From Crocinitomicaceae bacterium (lineage in GTDB: Bacteria; Bacteroidota; Bacteroidia; Flavobacteriales_D; Crocinitomicaceae), in the NCBI GenBank assembly GCA_028689775.1, contig JAQVCM010000001.1, positions 1-64,000 on the forward strand: 64,000 nt of DNA, written 5' to 3'. Made by a program: the position numbers and the translations under genes. The stretch's first letter is position 1, and each line of letters starts with the position of its first letter. The notes beneath the pieces were generated by a model that saw only the letters and a list, made by a program, of their open reading frames with translations, was not told the DNA's origin and made no database searches. This document shows positions 26,611-38,744 of the stretch, piece after piece.

Positions 26611-26835
26611 GTGTCGAAAATAAAGAATTACATTGACGAAACAGTCAACGAAATGGTTCACCATGTTACGTGGCCTACTTGGAAAGAATTGCAGAGCAAT
26701 ACAATTTTGGTTGTAGTTGCTTCTGTGCTTTTTGCATTAATGATTTTTGTAATGGATTACCTTTTTGGAATCTCCGCAAATGACAAGGCAGCTTGGCAAG
26801 GAGCTCTAGGATTCATTTACAACATGTTTAACTAA
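26611..26835 (+). CDS. secE: Preprotein translocase subunit SecE
   Basis: About 74 residues with one membrane segment near the C-terminus and the conserved TWPTWKEL just before it. It is the essential small clamp of the SecYEG channel. I take the GTG at 26611 (MSKIKNYIDE after start) because a longer frame would run into the tRNA-Trp. The short form with a single membrane helix is normal for Bacteroidota. nusG follows 5 nt later. Confidence 0.9.
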   Translation: MSKIKNYIDETVNEMVHHVTWPTWKELQSNTILVVVASVLFALMIFVMDYLFGISANDKAAWQGALGFIYNMFN

Positions 26836-26840
26836 GTACT

Positions 26841-27392
26841 ATGGGTGATATTAAAAAGCGCTGGTACGTAGTAAGATCAGTAAGTGGGAAAGAAAAAAAG
26901 GTGAAGGAATATCTTGATCTTGAAATTTCTCGTTTAAACTTGTCTGATTACGTCGAGCAGGTATTAATTCCTACGGAGAAAGTTTTTCAAATTAGAAATG
27001 GTAAAAAGAACGTAAAAGAAAGAGCATATCTTCCTGGATACGTTTTGATTGAAGCTGCTCTTGTAGGGGAGGTTCAACACGTTGTGAAAGGGATTCCGAA
27101 TGTGATTGGTTTTTTAGGAACCGAGAAAGGAGGAGAGCCTGTTCCAATGCGAATTTCTGAGGTAAATAGAATTTTAGGAAAAGTTGATGAATTAACTAGT
27201 ACGGAGGAAGAAATGAAAATTCCTTTTGTTATTGGAGAACCAGTTAAAGTAATTGACGGTCCTTTCAATAACTTCTCTGGTATTATTGATGAAATCAATG
27301 AAGATAAAAAGAAACTTAAAGTGATGGTGAAAATCTTCGGAAGAAAAAATCTTCTGGAATTGAGCTACATGCAAGTGGAAAAAGAACTATAG
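26841..27392 (+). CDS. nusG: Transcription termination/antitermination factor NusG
   Basis: A 183-residue protein with the NGN domain (KRWYVVRSVSGKEKKVKEYL at the start) and a C-terminal KOW domain including VIDGPFNNFSGIIDEINEDK. It binds RNA polymerase and links transcription to Rho or ribosomes. Directly after secE, as in most bacteria. Confidence 0.95.
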   Translation: MGDIKKRWYVVRSVSGKEKKVKEYLDLEISRLNLSDYVEQVLIPTEKVFQIRNGKKNVKERAYLPGYVLIEAALVGEVQHVVKGIPNVIGFLGTEKGGEPVPMRISEVNRILGKVDELTSTEEEMKIPFVIGEPVKVIDGPFNNFSGIIDEINEDKKKLKVMVKIFGRKNLLELSYMQVEKEL

Positions 27393-27412
27393 TAGTATAT
27401 TAACCCGTAGAA

Positions 27413-27450
27413 GTGAGTGAATTGATCAAAAGCTTCCCTTTTGTGCTCAC
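27413..27450 (+). promoter_or_regulatory. Leader hairpin before rplK-rplA
   Basis: Outer stem gtgag / ctcac (27413-27417, 27446-27450) and inner stem caaaag-cttcc-cttttg (27427-27443). It lies 26 nt before the rplK ATG. In E. coli ribosomal protein L1 represses this operon by binding the leader, so this could be a related control site; that is inference. Confidence 0.4.
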
Positions 27451-27475
27451 GTTTGACTACACAATTTATAAATAA

Positions 27476-27922
27476 ATGGCTAAAGAAGTAGCAGCACTGA
27501 TCAAATTACAGATCAAAGGTGGCGCAGCCAATCCAGCTCCTCCAGTTGGTCCTGCACTTGGTGCAAAAGGGGTCAACATCATGGAATTCTGCAAGCAGTA
27601 TAATGCTCGTACGCAGGATAAGCCAGGAAAGGTTTTACCATGTGTTATCACAGTTTACAGTGATAAATCTTTTGATTTCATTATCAAAACTCCTCCAGCA
27701 GCGACTCAAATCATGGAACAAGCTAAACTTAAAAAAGGTTCAGCGGCACCTAACAAAACAAAAGTTGGGTCTATGAGTTGGGATCAAGTAAAATTGATTG
27801 CTGAAGATAAGATGGCAGATTTGAATTGCTTTACAATTGATAGAGCAATGACAATGATTGCCGGAACAGCTAGAAGTATGGGTGTAACAGTTAAAGGTGG
27901 TGAATCACCTAAGGCTAAATAA
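27476..27922 (+). CDS. rplK: 50S ribosomal protein L11
   Basis: A 148-residue protein with the proline-rich [20 protein letters not shown] region and C-terminal GTARSMGV, diagnostic of L11. It binds the 23S GTPase-associated centre. First gene of rplKA, 8 nt before rplA. Confidence 0.97.
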   Translation: MAKEVAALIKLQIKGGAANPAPPVGPALGAKGVNIMEFCKQYNARTQDKPGKVLPCVITVYSDKSFDFIIKTPPAATQIMEQAKLKKGSAAPNKTKVGSMSWDQVKLIAEDKMADLNCFTIDRAMTMIAGTARSMGVTVKGGESPKAK

Positions 27923-27930
27923 GTACGATC

Positions 27931-28626
27931 ATGGGTAGAGTATCTAAAAAGAGAAAAGAAGTTCTTGCTAAATTTGATTTAGTGAAAGCTTACTCCATTC
28001 AGGAGGCGTGTGGTCTTATTAAAGACATTACAACAACCAAATTCGACGCTTCAGTTGATATCAGTGTAAGATTAGGAGTAGATCCTAGAAAAGCAAATCA
28101 AATGGTACGTGGTACTGTTGCATTGCCTCACGGAACTGGAAAGGATGTTAAAGTATTAGTACTTTGTACACCTGACAAGGAAGCTGAAGCAATCGCTGCA
28201 GGTGCTGATTTCGTTGGTTTGGACGACTACATTGAGAAAATCAAAGGAGGTTGGACTGACATCGATGTAATTATTACGATGCCATCTGTAATGGGTAAAG
28301 TTGGAGCATTAGGACGAATTCTAGGACCTAGAAGTTTGATGCCTAATCCAAAAACTGGAACTGTAACGATGGAAGTAGGTAAAGCAGTTGAAGAAGTTAA
28401 AGCTGGTAAGATTGACTTTAAAGTTGATAAATACGGAAACATTCACTCAGCAATCGGTAAAGCTAGCTTTGAAAGCAGCAAGATTCAGGAGAATGCACTG
28501 GAACTTATCGGTGCTTTGAATAAGTTGAAACCTGCTGCAGCGAAAGGTGTTTATATCAAAAGTATTTACATCAGTTCTACGATGAGTCCTAGTATTAACA
28601 TTGATGCTAAATCTGTGGTAGCTTAA
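27931..28626 (+). CDS. rplA: 50S ribosomal protein L1
   Basis: A 231-residue protein with [20 protein letters not shown] and MPNPKTGTV, the L1 signature. Forms the mobile L1 stalk and in E. coli is the repressor of its own operon. Confidence 0.97.
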   Translation: MGRVSKKRKEVLAKFDLVKAYSIQEACGLIKDITTTKFDASVDISVRLGVDPRKANQMVRGTVALPHGTGKDVKVLVLCTPDKEAEAIAAGADFVGLDDYIEKIKGGWTDIDVIITMPSVMGKVGALGRILGPRSLMPNPKTGTVTMEVGKAVEEVKAGKIDFKVDKYGNIHSAIGKASFESSKIQENALELIGALNKLKPAAAKGVYIKSIYISSTMSPSINIDAKSVVA

Positions 28627-28638
28627 AACTTAGTAATT

Positions 28639-29160
28639 ATGACAAAAGACAACAAAGCTCAGTACATAGACGATTTAGCAGTTGAATTATCAAATGCAGG
28701 TATTTTTTACTTGGCTGATACTTCAGGTTTAACTGTTGATGCAATCAATCAATTACGAAGAAAATGCTTTCACGCTAACATCCAATTGAAGGTTGTTAAA
28801 AACACCTTGCTTGCAAAAGCAATGGAGCGTGTTGAAGGTAAAGATTTTGGTAACTTGAATGAAGTATTAGCAGGACCGACATCAATTATGTTTTCTGAAG
28901 TAGGTAATTTACCTGCAAAAATTATTCAAGATTTCCGTAAGAAAAATGCTAAGCCTATCCTTAAAGGTGCTTACATTGATGAAGCAGTATTCATTGGCGA
29001 TGACCAATTAGAAAACTTAGCTTCATTGAAAAGCAAGGACGAAGTACTTGGAGAAATCATTGGATTATTACAATCTCCTGCTAAAAATGTTATCTCTGCT
29101 CTTAAAGGACAGGGTGGCAAAATTGCAGGGATTCTTAAAACACTCGAGGCAAGAGTTTAA
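28639..29160 (+). CDS. rplJ: 50S ribosomal protein L10
   Basis: A 173-residue protein with NTLLAKAMERV in the N-terminal rRNA-binding part and a C-terminal helix that carries L7/L12 dimers. The short 12-nt gap to rplA leaves no room for a separate L10 leader. Confidence 0.95.
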   Translation: MTKDNKAQYIDDLAVELSNAGIFYLADTSGLTVDAINQLRRKCFHANIQLKVVKNTLLAKAMERVEGKDFGNLNEVLAGPTSIMFSEVGNLPAKIIQDFRKKNAKPILKGAYIDEAVFIGDDQLENLASLKSKDEVLGEIIGLLQSPAKNVISALKGQGGKIAGILKTLEARV

Positions 29161-29209
29161 CTTTCCACAAATTAATTATTGTATTATCATTTTATAAAAA
29201 TAAATAAAA

Positions 29210-29584
29210 ATGGCTGATTTAAAGCAAATTGCAGAAACACTAGTAAACCTTACAGTTAAAGAAGTAAACGAATTAGCAACTATCCTTAAGGATGAGTACG
29301 GTATCGAACCAGCTGCTGCTGCAGCAGTTATGGTTGCTGGTGGTGCTGCTGAAGGTGCTGCTGCTGAAGAGAAAACAGAATTTGATGTTATCTTGAAAGC
29401 TGGTGGACCAAACAAACTTGCTGTTGTTAAACTTGTAAAAGAATTAACTGGTAACGGATTGAAAGAATCTAAAGATTTAGTAGACGCAGCTCCTTCAACG
29501 TTGAAAGAAGGTGTTTCTAAAGACGAAGCTGAAGCATTAAAAACTGCTCTTATTGAAGCAGGAGCTGAAGTTGAAGTTAAATAA
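29210..29584 (+). CDS. rplL: 50S ribosomal protein L7/L12
   Basis: A 124-residue acidic protein with N-terminal dimerisation part, an alanine-rich hinge ([19 protein letters not shown]) and a C-terminal domain with [19 protein letters not shown]. It recruits translation factors. Confidence 0.97.
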   Translation: MADLKQIAETLVNLTVKEVNELATILKDEYGIEPAAAAAVMVAGGAAEGAAAEEKTEFDVILKAGGPNKLAVVKLVKELTGNGLKESKDLVDAAPSTLKEGVSKDEAEALKTALIEAGAEVEVK

Positions 29585-29608
29585 ATTTTCTACTTTTTAG
29601 ATGAGAAA

Positions 29609-29632
29609 GGTGTCCGTCATTTGGCGGATGCC
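29609..29632 (+). promoter_or_regulatory. Hairpin between rplL and rpoB (attenuator or processing site)
   Basis: ggtgtccg pairs with cggatgcc (with G-U pairs) across an 8-nt loop, 61 nt before rpoB, followed by a weak T-rich stretch. In E. coli this gap holds an attenuator and an RNase III site; same role here is inferred. Confidence 0.4.
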
Positions 29633-29693
29633 TATTCTTGTTTAAATATATTAAGTGCATAAAAGTCAGTTTTTTTAATTAAATCTTTTAGCC

Positions 29694-32600
29694 TTGGCAA
29701 CATCAAGCAATATCACCACAAGAATAAATTTTGCATCAAGCAAAAACAAATTTGAGTATCCTGACTTTCTAGATATTCAATTAAAATCTTTCCAAGAGTT
29801 TTTTCAATTAGAAACGACTCCTGAGAATAGAGACAGTGAAGGATTATTTAAAGTATTTTCAGAAAACTTTCCAATTACGGATACGAGAAATCAGTTCGTT
29901 TTAGAGTTTTTGGATTATTTTATTGATCCACCAAGATACACCATTGATGAGTGTATCGAGAGAGGATTAACTTATAGTGTTCCACTAAAAGCTAAATTAA
30001 AGCTGTATTGTACTGATCCTGAACATGAGGATTTCGAAACAATTGTGCAAGATGTTTATCTTGGTACAATTCCATATATGACTCCAAAGGGGTCTTTTGT
30101 TGTGAATGGTGCTGAACGTGTTATCGTTTCTCAATTACACCGTTCTCCAGGAGTATTCTTCGGACAAAGTCGTCACGCAAATGGTACTAAACTTTACTCT
30201 GCAAGAGTAATTCCTTTTAAAGGTTCTTGGATTGAATTCGCTACAGACATTAATAATGTGATGTATGCATATATCGATCGTAAGAAAAAGTTACCTGTTA
30301 CGACTCTTTTCCGTGCAATCGGTTATGAAACTGATAAGGATATCTTGGAAATTTTCGGATTGGCAGACGAAGTGAAAGCCACGAAAGTAAACCTTAAGAA
30401 ATTAGTTGGACGTAAATTAGCTGCACGTGTTTTGAAAACATGGGTTGAAGATTTCGTTGATGAAGATACTGGTGAAGTTGTTTCAATTGAACGTAACGAG
30501 GTTCTTATGGACCGTGAAATGGTCATTGAAGAAGAACACATCGATATGATTTTAGATGCTGGAGTAAAAACGGTTATCCTTCATAAGGAAGACGTGAATA
30601 CTGCAGACTATACAATCATCTACAATACCCTACAAAAAGATACTTCTAACTCCGGGAAAGAAGCTGTTGAACATATTTATAGACAATTGCGTAACGCTGA
30701 ACCGCCAGATTACGAAACTGCAAAAAATGTTTTTGATAAACTTTTCTTCTCAGATACACGATATGATTTAGGTGAAGTTGGTCGATTCCGTTTGAACAAG
30801 AAATTAAATCTTGATCCAGATGAGTCTTCTCGAGTTCTTACTAAAAATGATATTATTTGCATCATCAAATATTTGATTGAATTAATAAATTCAAAAGCTG
30901 AAGTTGATGATATTGACCACTTATCAAACCGTCGTGTAAGAACGGTGGGTGAGCAATTATATGCTCAATTTGGTGTTGGTCTTGCTCGTATGGCACGTAC
31001 AATCCGTGAAAGAATGAACGTGAGAGACAATGAGGTGTTTACACCAATTGACTTGATCAACGCGAAGACTTTGTCTTCTGTTATCAACTCTTTCTTTGGA
31101 ACGAACCAATTGTCTCAGTTTATGGACCAAACGAACCCATTGTCTGAAGTGACGCACAAACGTCGTTTGTCTGCACTAGGGCCTGGTGGTTTGTCTCGTG
31201 AAAGAGCTGGTTTTGAGGTACGTGACGTTCACTACACACACTACGGACGTTTATGTACAATTGAAACTCCGGAAGGACCGAATATTGGATTGATTTCTTC
31301 TCTTTGTGTTTACGCGAAAGTAAATAAACTTGGTTTTATTGAAACTCCATACAAAGCAGTAGTTGATGGTAAAGTGATGCTTGATGCAGAACCTACTTAT
31401 TTAACAGCTGAAGAAGAAGATGATCAAATGATTGCACAAGCAAAAGCTGCTATCGATGATAAAGGAAACTTTATCAATGAAATGGTAAAAGCTAGATGTG
31501 AGGGTGATTTCCCAGTTGTTCCACCTTCTGCCTTAACATTAATGGATGTTGGTGCAAATCAAATTGCATCAGTTGCGGCTTCTTCTATTCCTTTCTTGGA
31601 ACATGATGATGCCAACCGTGCATTGATGGGATCAAACATGCAGCGTCAAGCTGTTCCTTTGTTAAAACCTCAGTCTCCAATTGTTGGAACAGGAATCGAA
31701 CGTCTTGTGGCGAGAGATTCAAGAGTGTTGATTAACGCAGAAGGTACAGGTACCGTTGAGTATGTTGACGCAAATGAAATTTCTATTCGATACAATTGGA
31801 CAGAAGACGATAAATTAGTAAGTTTTGAAAGTGAATTAAAAACATATCAACTTACTAAATTCCAAAAAACGAATCAAAGTACGATCATTAACTTGAAACC
31901 AATCGTTCAGAAAGGTGACAAAGTTGAAAGAGGTCAAGTACTTTGTGAAGGATATGCAACTCAGGCAGGTGAACTTGCTTTAGGTCAAAACTTGAAAGTG
32001 GCATTCATGCCGTGGAAAGGGTATAACTTTGAGGATGCAATCGTTATTTCTGAAAAAGTGGTTAGAGATGATATCTTTACATCTATCCACATCGATGAAT
32101 ACACATTGGAAGTAAGAGACACGAAACGTGGAATGGAAGAATTAACTTCTGATATTCCAAACGTAAGTGAAGAAGCTACCAAAGATTTGGATGAAAATGG
32201 ATTAATTAGAATTGGAGCTGAAGTAACTGAAGGCGACATTTTAATTGGAAAAATCACTCCAAAAGGAGAGACAGATCCTTCGCCAGAAGAGAAATTATTG
32301 AGAGCTATTTTCGGTGACAAAGCTGGAGATGTTAAGGATGCTTCTTTGAAAGCTGGTCCTTCACTTCGTGGTGTTGTTGTTGATAAGAAACTTTTCTCTA
32401 GATCTATGAAAGATCGTAAATCAAAAGCGCAAGATAAACCAATTTTGGAATCTTTAGATGTTGATTACGAGAAAGACATGGCTGGATTGAAAGACCAATT
32501 GGTTGACAAGTTATTACTTATTTTAGGTGAAACTAAATCAGGAGGAGTTTTCAATAATTTTAAAGAAGAAATCGTTAAAAAAGGTACGAAGTTCATTCAG

Positions 32601-33506
32601 AAAAATTTGTCTGCAATTGACTATTCAATAGTTAATCCGACAAACTGGACAGCTGACGCGAAATTAAATACGTTGGTTGGTAGAGTGATTCATAACTTCA
32701 ATATCAAAGCAAACGACCTTTTAGGTATCTACAAACGTAAGAAATTCCATATTTCTGTCGGAGATGATTTACCTGCAGGAATTGTTAAAATGGCAAAAGT
32801 TTACATCGCGAAGAAACGGAAGTTAAAAGTAGGTGATAAAATGGCTGGTCGTCACGGAAACAAAGGAATCGTTGCGAACATTGTTCGTGCTGAAGATATG
32901 CCTTTCTTGGCAGATGGAACCCCAGTTGATATCGTGTTGAACCCATTGGGTGTACCTTCACGTATGAACTTAGGTCAAATCTATGAAACTGTCTTAGGTT
33001 GGGCTGGAGAAAAATTAGGAGTTAAATTTGCTACTCCAATTTTCGACGGTGCTACACCTCAAGAAATAGATGAGTGGACTGAAAAAGCAGGAGTACCACG
33101 TTCAGGTAAAACCTATCTTTATGATGGAGGTACCGGAGAACGTTTCCATCAGACAGCAACTGTCGGTGTAATTTACATGTTGAAATTATCCCACATGGTT
33201 GATGACAAGATGCACTCCCGTTCAATCGGACCATACTCATTGATTACACAACAACCATTGGGTGGTAAAGCCCAGTTTGGTGGTCAACGTTTCGGAGAGA
33301 TGGAGGTTTGGGCATTAGAAGCATTTGGTGCTGCTAATATCCTTCAGGAAATCTTAACCGTGAAATCTGATGATGTAACAGGTCGTGCGAAAGCTTACGA
33401 AGCAATCGTTAAGGGAGACAACATCCCTGAGCCAGGAATTCCAGAATCATTCAACGTATTGTTGCATGAGCTAAGAGGACTTGGTTTGAACGTTACTATG
33501 GATTAA
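29694..33506 (+). CDS. rpoB: RNA polymerase subunit beta
   Basis: A 1270-residue subunit. Clear RpoB marks include [27 protein letters not shown] (rifampicin region), RHGNKGIV and [19 protein letters not shown] near the end. The frame starts with TTG at 29694 ([13 protein letters not shown]); no in-frame ATG fits better, since the N-terminal [20 protein letters not shown] is conserved. A TTG start on an essential subunit is unusual. Followed by rpoC after 36 nt. Confidence 0.96.
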   Translation: MATSSNITTRINFASSKNKFEYPDFLDIQLKSFQEFFQLETTPENRDSEGLFKVFSENFPITDTRNQFVLEFLDYFIDPPRYTIDECIERGLTYSVPLKAKLKLYCTDPEHEDFETIVQDVYLGTIPYMTPKGSFVVNGAERVIVSQLHRSPGVFFGQSRHANGTKLYSARVIPFKGSWIEFATDINNVMYAYIDRKKKLPVTTLFRAIGYETDKDILEIFGLADEVKATKVNLKKLVGRKLAARVLKTWVEDFVDEDTGEVVSIERNEVLMDREMVIEEEHIDMILDAGVKTVILHKEDVNTADYTIIYNTLQKDTSNSGKEAVEHIYRQLRNAEPPDYETAKNVFDKLFFSDTRYDLGEVGRFRLNKKLNLDPDESSRVLTKNDIICIIKYLIELINSKAEVDDIDHLSNRRVRTVGEQLYAQFGVGLARMARTIRERMNVRDNEVFTPIDLINAKTLSSVINSFFGTNQLSQFMDQTNPLSEVTHKRRLSALGPGGLSRERAGFEVRDVHYTHYGRLCTIETPEGPNIGLISSLCVYAKVNKLGFIETPYKAVVDGKVMLDAEPTYLTAEEEDDQMIAQAKAAIDDKGNFINEMVKARCEGDFPVVPPSALTLMDVGANQIASVAASSIPFLEHDDANRALMGSNMQRQAVPLLKPQSPIVGTGIERLVARDSRVLINAEGTGTVEYVDANEISIRYNWTEDDKLVSFESELKTYQLTKFQKTNQSTIINLKPIVQKGDKVERGQVLCEGYATQAGELALGQNLKVAFMPWKGYNFEDAIVISEKVVRDDIFTSIHIDEYTLEVRDTKRGMEELTSDIPNVSEEATKDLDENGLIRIGAEVTEGDILIGKITPKGETDPSPEEKLLRAIFGDKAGDVKDASLKAGPSLRGVVVDKKLFSRSMKDRKSKAQDKPILESLDVDYEKDMAGLKDQLVDKLLLILGETKSGGVFNNFKEEIVKKGTKFIQKNLSAIDYSIVNPTNWTADAKLNTLVGRVIHNFNIKANDLLGIYKRKKFHISVGDDLPAGIVKMAKVYIAKKRKLKVGDKMAGRHGNKGIVANIVRAEDMPFLADGTPVDIVLNPLGVPSRMNLGQIYETVLGWAGEKLGVKFATPIFDGATPQEIDEWTEKAGVPRSGKTYLYDGGTGERFHQTATVGVIYMLKLSHMVDDKMHSRSIGPYSLITQQPLGGKAQFGGQRFGEMEVWALEAFGAANILQEILTVKSDDVTGRAKAYEAIVKGDNIPEPGIPESFNVLLHELRGLGLNVTMD

Positions 33507-33542
33507 TAATCGAGTTGTTTAATTTGAAAACAAGCATTTAGA

Positions 33543-36500
33543 ATGGCTTACAGAAAAGAAACACCAAAAAAACAAAGTAGTTTTAATAAAATTACCATTT
33601 CACTAGCTTCTCCAGAATTAATTCTGGAGCAGTCTAGTGGTGAAGTATTAAAACCGGAAACTATAAATTATAGAACCTACAAACCTGAAAGGGATGGTCT
33701 ATTCTGCGAACGTATTTTTGGTCCGGTAAAGGACTACGAATGTCATTGTGGGAAGTACAAAAGAATCCGATACAAAGGAATCGTTTGTGACCGTTGTGGA
33801 GTTGAAGTAACAGAAAAGAAAGTTCGACGTGAGCGCATGGGACATATTTCCCTTGTTGTTCCAGTTGCACACATCTGGTATTTCCGTTCTTTGCCAAATA
33901 AAATTGGTTATTTGTTAGGTCTTCCTACCAAAAAATTGGATCAAATTATCTATTACGAACGTTACGTTGTTATCCAAGCGGGTATTGCAACGGAGGTTGA
34001 AAATGGAGAGTCTTTAAAGTATTTAGATTTCCTTACGGAAGAAGAATACTTGGATATTTTAGATTTACTTCCAAAGGAAAATCAATATCTTGAAGATACA
34101 GATCCAAACAAATTCATCGCAAAGATGGGTGCTGAAGCACTTCACGATTTGCTACGTGGATTGAATTTGGAGGAAATGTCTTACGATTTGCGTCATAAAG
34201 CGAATACAGAAACATCTGTACAACGTAAAAATGAAGCATTGAAAAGATTACAAGTTGTGGAAGCAATGCGTGAGTCACAAACCCGTATCGAAAACCGTCC
34301 TGAATGGATGATCGTGAAGGTTGTTCCAGTGATTCCACCAGAACTTCGTCCATTAGTTCCATTAGATGGTGGACGTTTCGCAACGTCGGATTTGAACGAT
34401 TTATACAGACGAGTAATCATCCGTAACAACCGTTTGAAACGATTAATCGAAATTAAAGCTCCTGAGGTAATTTTAAGAAACGAGAAAAGAATGTTGCAAG
34501 AATCTGTAGATTCATTGTTTGACAACTCTCGTAAATCTTCAGCTGTAAAAACAGAGTCTAATCGTCCGTTGAAATCTCTTTCTGATTCATTGAAAGGTAA
34601 ACAAGGTCGTTTCCGTCAAAACTTACTTGGAAAACGTGTGGATTATTCTGCTCGTTCGGTAATTGTTGTTGGACCAGATTTGAAATTACACGAATGTGGA
34701 TTGCCAAAAGGAATGGCTGCTGAGCTTTACAAACCATTTATCATTCGCAAGATGATTGAGCGTGGTATTGTGAAAACAGTAAAATCAGCTAAGAAAATTG
34801 TTGATCGCAAAGAACCAGTAGTTTGGGATATTTTGGAAAGCATCTTGAAAGGACATCCAGTTCTTTTAAACCGTGCCCCAACGCTTCACAGACTAGGTAT
34901 TCAAGCGTTCCAACCAAAATTGATTGAAGGAAAAGCAATTCGTCTTCACCCATTGGCAACTACGGCGTTCAACGCCGATTTCGATGGTGACCAGATGGCT
35001 GTTCACTTGCCGTTAGGTAACGCAGCAATCTTAGAAGCGCAATTGTTGATGCTTGCATCACATAATATTTTGAACCCTGCGAATGGTGCTCCAATTGCTG
35101 TACCATCTCAGGATATGGTTCTAGGTTTGTATTACATTACAAAACGTAGAACTTCTACTCCTGAATACAAAGTACTTGGTGAAAACGGTATTTTCTATTC
35201 TCCGGAAGAAGTAATTATCGCTCACAACGAAGGGAAATTGGAATTACATGCATCTATTAAAGTTAAATCTTACGATTTAAATGAAGCAGGAGTTCCAGAA
35301 TTGATGATGATTGAAACGACTTGTGGACGTGTTTTATTTAATGAATATGTGCCGCATGAGGTAGGATTCGTAAATGACATTTTGACCAAAAAAGCGTTAA
35401 GAGATATTATCGGTAACGTATTGAAAATTTCAGGTACAGCTCGTACAGCTCAGTTCTTAGATGATATCAAGGAATTAGGTTACGACATGGCATTTAGAGG
35501 TGGACTTTCTTTCAACTTGGATGATATTATCATTCCTTTGGAAAAAGAAATTTTAGTAACTAAAGCTGAAGCTGACGTGAAAGATGTAATGATGAACTAT
35601 AACATGGGTCTGATTACAAATAACGAACGTTACAACCAAGTTATTGATATTTGGACGCATACCAACTCCCGATTGACGAATACGTTAATGGATCAATTGA
35701 AAAACGATAACCAAGGATTCAACTCCATCTACATGATGTTTGATTCTGGTGCACGTGGATCGAAAGAGCAAATTAGACAGTTATCCGGAATGCGTGGATT
35801 GATGGCGAAACCACAAAAATCTGGTACTTCGGCTCAAGAAATTATTGAAAATCCAATTCTTTCCAACTTTAAAGAAGGATTGTCTGTATTGGAGTACTTT
35901 ATTTCTACGCACGGTGCTCGTAAAGGTTTGGCCGATACGGCATTGAAAACGGCCGATGCTGGTTACTTGACACGAAGATTGGTTGACGTTTCTCAAGACG
36001 TTATTATCAATATGGATGACTGTGGTACTTTACGTGGACTTGTTGCTACAGCGTTGAAGAAAAATGATGAAGTTGTTGAGCCATTGTACGATCGTATTTT
36101 GGGTAGAACATCTGTTCACGATATCTTCATTCCAGAAACAGAAACACTTTTAGTTTCAGCTGGTGAATTAATTTCTGAAGATGTTGCGGTTGCAATTGAA
36201 AAAGCAGGAATTGATGAAGTTGAAATTCGTTCCGTTCTTACATGTGAAATGAGAAGAGGAGTTTGTTCTAAATGTTATGGACGTAACTTAGCTACACATC
36301 GTATCGCACAAGAAGGAGATACAGTAGGTGTAGTTGCTGCACAATCTATTGGGGAACCAGGAACACAGTTGACATTACGTACATTCCACGTTGGGGGTAC
36401 TGCATCGAACTCTACAGATATTTCTGACTTGAAATCAAAAGCTACCGGTAAATTAGAAATCGAAGAGCTTAGAACAATCGTTATGAAAAATGCTGATGGT

Positions 36501-37832
36501 TCATCCAAAGAAGTAGTTGTAGGACGTTCAGCTGAAGCGAAAGTGACGGATGAAAATACTGGAATTGTTTTGATGACAGCCAACATTCCTTACGGATCTG
36601 AATTGATGACGAAGAGCAATACGAAAATCAAGAAAGGCGATGTAATCGTTCGATGGGACCCGTATAATGCTGTAATTATCTCTGAGGTATCTGGTAAAGT
36701 TGTTTTCGATAGTGTTATTGAAGGAATTACTTACCGTCAAGAAGTGGATGAGCAAACTGGATTTACTGAAAAAGTAATTACAGAAACAAAAGATAAAAAG
36801 AAAAACCCTGCAATTCATATCATTGATGTGAAAACGAAGGAAATCTTAAGAGAATACAGTTTACCAGTTGACTCTCACGTTTCAGTAAACGAAGGAGAAA
36901 AAGTGGAAGCAGGTTCTGTTTTAGTTAAGATTCCACGTGTATCTGGAAGAACTGGGGATATTACAGGAGGTTTACCTCGAGTAACAGAATTATTTGAAGC
37001 TCGTAATCCTTCTAACCCAGCAGTTGTATCTGAGATTGATGGTATTGCAGAATATGGTAAAATCAAAAGAGGTAACAGAGAAATCCAAATTACTTCTAAA
37101 AATGGAGATGTTCGTAAATACTTAGTTCCACTTTCTAAACACATCCTTGTGCAAGAAAATGACTTCGTAAGAGCTGGACAACCATTGTCTGATGGAGCTG
37201 TAACACCAAATGACATTCTTAACATTGAAGGACCGACTAAAGTTCAAGAATACATTGTAAATGAGATTCAAGAAGTTTACCGTCTGCAAGGTGTGAAGAT
37301 CAACGACAAACACTTCGAGGTGATCGTTCGTCAAATGATGTTGAAAGTGGAGATTATCGATGCAGGTGATACGAAGTTCTTAGAAGGGCAATCGGTTCAT
37401 AAAGCTGACTTTATGGAAGATAACGATGCAATCTACGGAATGAAAGTTGTCATTGATGCAGGAGAATCTACAGATCTTAGAGCAGGACAAATAGTTTCTT
37501 CACGACGATTAAGAGATGAAAATTCTCAGTTGAAACGTGCAGACAAACAATTAGTTGATGCAAGAGATGCAGTTCCAGCAACTTCTAAACCATTGTTGCA
37601 AGGAATTACAAGAGCATCGTTGCAAACTCAGTCATTCATTTCTGCAGCTTCCTTCCAGGAAACTACAAAAGTATTGAATGAGGCAGCGATTTCAGGAAAA
37701 GTTGATCACTTGATGGGCTTGAAAGAAAATGTAATTGTAGGACACTTGATTCCAGCAGGAACAGGTATCCGTAAATTCCAGAAAATGATTGTTGCAAACA
37801 AAGAAGACTTGGAACAATTATCAGGTAATTAA
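33543..37832 (+). CDS. rpoC: RNA polymerase subunit beta'
   Basis: A 1429-residue subunit with N-terminal zinc site [20 protein letters not shown] (about residues 70-90), the catalytic Mg-binding NADFDGDQ at 477-484, and the second zinc region [17 protein letters not shown]. The long C-terminal part with an insertion is typical of Bacteroidota. Last gene of the supercluster and closed by a strong terminator. Confidence 0.97.
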   Translation: MAYRKETPKKQSSFNKITISLASPELILEQSSGEVLKPETINYRTYKPERDGLFCERIFGPVKDYECHCGKYKRIRYKGIVCDRCGVEVTEKKVRRERMGHISLVVPVAHIWYFRSLPNKIGYLLGLPTKKLDQIIYYERYVVIQAGIATEVENGESLKYLDFLTEEEYLDILDLLPKENQYLEDTDPNKFIAKMGAEALHDLLRGLNLEEMSYDLRHKANTETSVQRKNEALKRLQVVEAMRESQTRIENRPEWMIVKVVPVIPPELRPLVPLDGGRFATSDLNDLYRRVIIRNNRLKRLIEIKAPEVILRNEKRMLQESVDSLFDNSRKSSAVKTESNRPLKSLSDSLKGKQGRFRQNLLGKRVDYSARSVIVVGPDLKLHECGLPKGMAAELYKPFIIRKMIERGIVKTVKSAKKIVDRKEPVVWDILESILKGHPVLLNRAPTLHRLGIQAFQPKLIEGKAIRLHPLATTAFNADFDGDQMAVHLPLGNAAILEAQLLMLASHNILNPANGAPIAVPSQDMVLGLYYITKRRTSTPEYKVLGENGIFYSPEEVIIAHNEGKLELHASIKVKSYDLNEAGVPELMMIETTCGRVLFNEYVPHEVGFVNDILTKKALRDIIGNVLKISGTARTAQFLDDIKELGYDMAFRGGLSFNLDDIIIPLEKEILVTKAEADVKDVMMNYNMGLITNNERYNQVIDIWTHTNSRLTNTLMDQLKNDNQGFNSIYMMFDSGARGSKEQIRQLSGMRGLMAKPQKSGTSAQEIIENPILSNFKEGLSVLEYFISTHGARKGLADTALKTADAGYLTRRLVDVSQDVIINMDDCGTLRGLVATALKKNDEVVEPLYDRILGRTSVHDIFIPETETLLVSAGELISEDVAVAIEKAGIDEVEIRSVLTCEMRRGVCSKCYGRNLATHRIAQEGDTVGVVAAQSIGEPGTQLTLRTFHVGGTASNSTDISDLKSKATGKLEIEELRTIVMKNADGSSKEVVVGRSAEAKVTDENTGIVLMTANIPYGSELMTKSNTKIKKGDVIVRWDPYNAVIISEVSGKVVFDSVIEGITYRQEVDEQTGFTEKVITETKDKKKNPAIHIIDVKTKEILREYSLPVDSHVSVNEGEKVEAGSVLVKIPRVSGRTGDITGGLPRVTELFEARNPSNPAVVSEIDGIAEYGKIKRGNREIQITSKNGDVRKYLVPLSKHILVQENDFVRAGQPLSDGAVTPNDILNIEGPTKVQEYIVNEIQEVYRLQGVKINDKHFEVIVRQMMLKVEIIDAGDTKFLEGQSVHKADFMEDNDAIYGMKVVIDAGESTDLRAGQIVSSRRLRDENSQLKRADKQLVDARDAVPATSKPLLQGITRASLQTQSFISAASFQETTKVLNEAAISGKVDHLMGLKENVIVGHLIPAGTGIRKFQKMIVANKEDLEQLSGN

Positions 37833-37844
37833 TCAAATAATTAA

Positions 37845-37871
37845 GGAAGGACTTTCGAGTCCTTCCTTTTT
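37845..37871 (+). terminator. Terminator after rpoC
   Basis: Nine-bp perfect stem ggaaggact / agtccttcc with loop ttcg and a T5 tail. Confidence 0.9.
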
Positions 37872-37885
37872 AAATTTACACGGGT

Positions 37886-38197
37886 ATGGAAAATCAAAAT
37901 GAAAACCAAATAAACATCGAACTGAATGAAGAAACGGCAAGTGGAATTTATTCTAACTTGGCGATTATCACGCATTCACAAGCTGAATTTGTTGCTGATT
38001 TTGTTCAAATGTTGCCAGGTATGCCGAAAGCTATCGTGAAGTCTCGAATCATTATGACACCGCAAAATGCGAAAAGATTGATGCGTGCATTGATTGAAAA
38101 TGTTCAGAAATACGAACAAAGTATGGGACCAATTAACGATCAAGATATGCCGGGAACACCTCCAATGAATTTTGGACCTCCAACGACTCAAGCGTAA
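37886..38197 (+). CDS. DUF3467 domain protein
   Basis: A 103-residue acidic protein with the DUF3467 core YSNLAIITHSQAEFVADFVQ and MTPQNAKRLMRALIENV, then a proline-rich tail. Function unknown. In Bacteroidota it commonly follows rpoC, as here, but a terminator in between suggests separate transcription. Confidence 0.85.
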   Translation: MENQNENQINIELNEETASGIYSNLAIITHSQAEFVADFVQMLPGMPKAIVKSRIIMTPQNAKRLMRALIENVQKYEQSMGPINDQDMPGTPPMNFGPPTTQA

Positions 38198-38212
38198 AAC
38201 GATATTCTAAAG

Positions 38213-38237
38213 CCTTCAATTTTGAAGGTTTTTTTTT
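38213..38237 (+). terminator. Terminator after DUF3467 gene
   Basis: ccttcaa-tt-ttgaagg stem-loop followed by nine T. Confidence 0.88.
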
Positions 38238-38362
38238 GCTCTATTTTTAGATTAATTGAAATATTTTAAAAATAGATTATGATTAATTACTTGAATTTTA
38301 ACAGATTGCGTTTGAATTGTATTTGTTAAATTTTTTATGTTAACAAAAATAGATTTAAATAG

Positions 38363-38392
38363 TTGAGAATACAGAATACATTGGTAAATTTG
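38363..38392 (+). promoter_or_regulatory. Promoter of the coiled-coil-zapA genes (TTG - 19 nt - TAAATTTG)
   Basis: -33 TTG at 38363-38365 and -7 TAAATTTG at 38385-38392, spacing exactly 19 nt, 16 nt before the ATG. Confidence 0.65.
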
Positions 38393-38408
38393 TAGAAAGC
38401 AGAATGCA

Positions 38409-38741
38409 ATGACTGAACAAATTAATACAATTGTACTCCATCTTAAGAATAGATTCACTGAAATCCATTCGCAATTAGTTGCGGAGAGAGCGCAGAATGA
38501 TTCCTTGAAAAATGAAGTGAGTCAATTAATTAATTTGATGCAAACGAAGGAAAGTGAAATTTTCAATTTAGAAGAGAAAAAACTTCTTTTGGAACAAAAA
38601 GTACTTAAAATGCAGAACGAAATGCTTCAGCTGAATGAAATTATCGAATCTCAGAAAAACGTGCTACCAGCAAGTAGAGACGGAGAGATAGACGATTTAG
38701 TGCGGGAAATAGAACACTGCATAAGTCATTTAAAGCAATAA
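38409..38741 (+). CDS. Coiled-coil protein, ZapB-like candidate
   Basis: A 110-residue protein that is almost all coiled coil (heptads from about residue 18 to 85: NEVSQLINLMQTKESEIFNL and following), without membrane segment or signal. It lies 3 nt before zapA and shares its promoter. In other bacteria ZapA works with the coiled-coil protein ZapB at the division ring, so this is a plausible partner, but that is inferred from position and shape only. Confidence 0.6.
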   Translation: MTEQINTIVLHLKNRFTEIHSQLVAERAQNDSLKNEVSQLINLMQTKESEIFNLEEKKLLLEQKVLKMQNEMLQLNEIIESQKNVLPASRDGEIDDLVREIEHCISHLKQ

Positions 38742-38744
38742 CAA

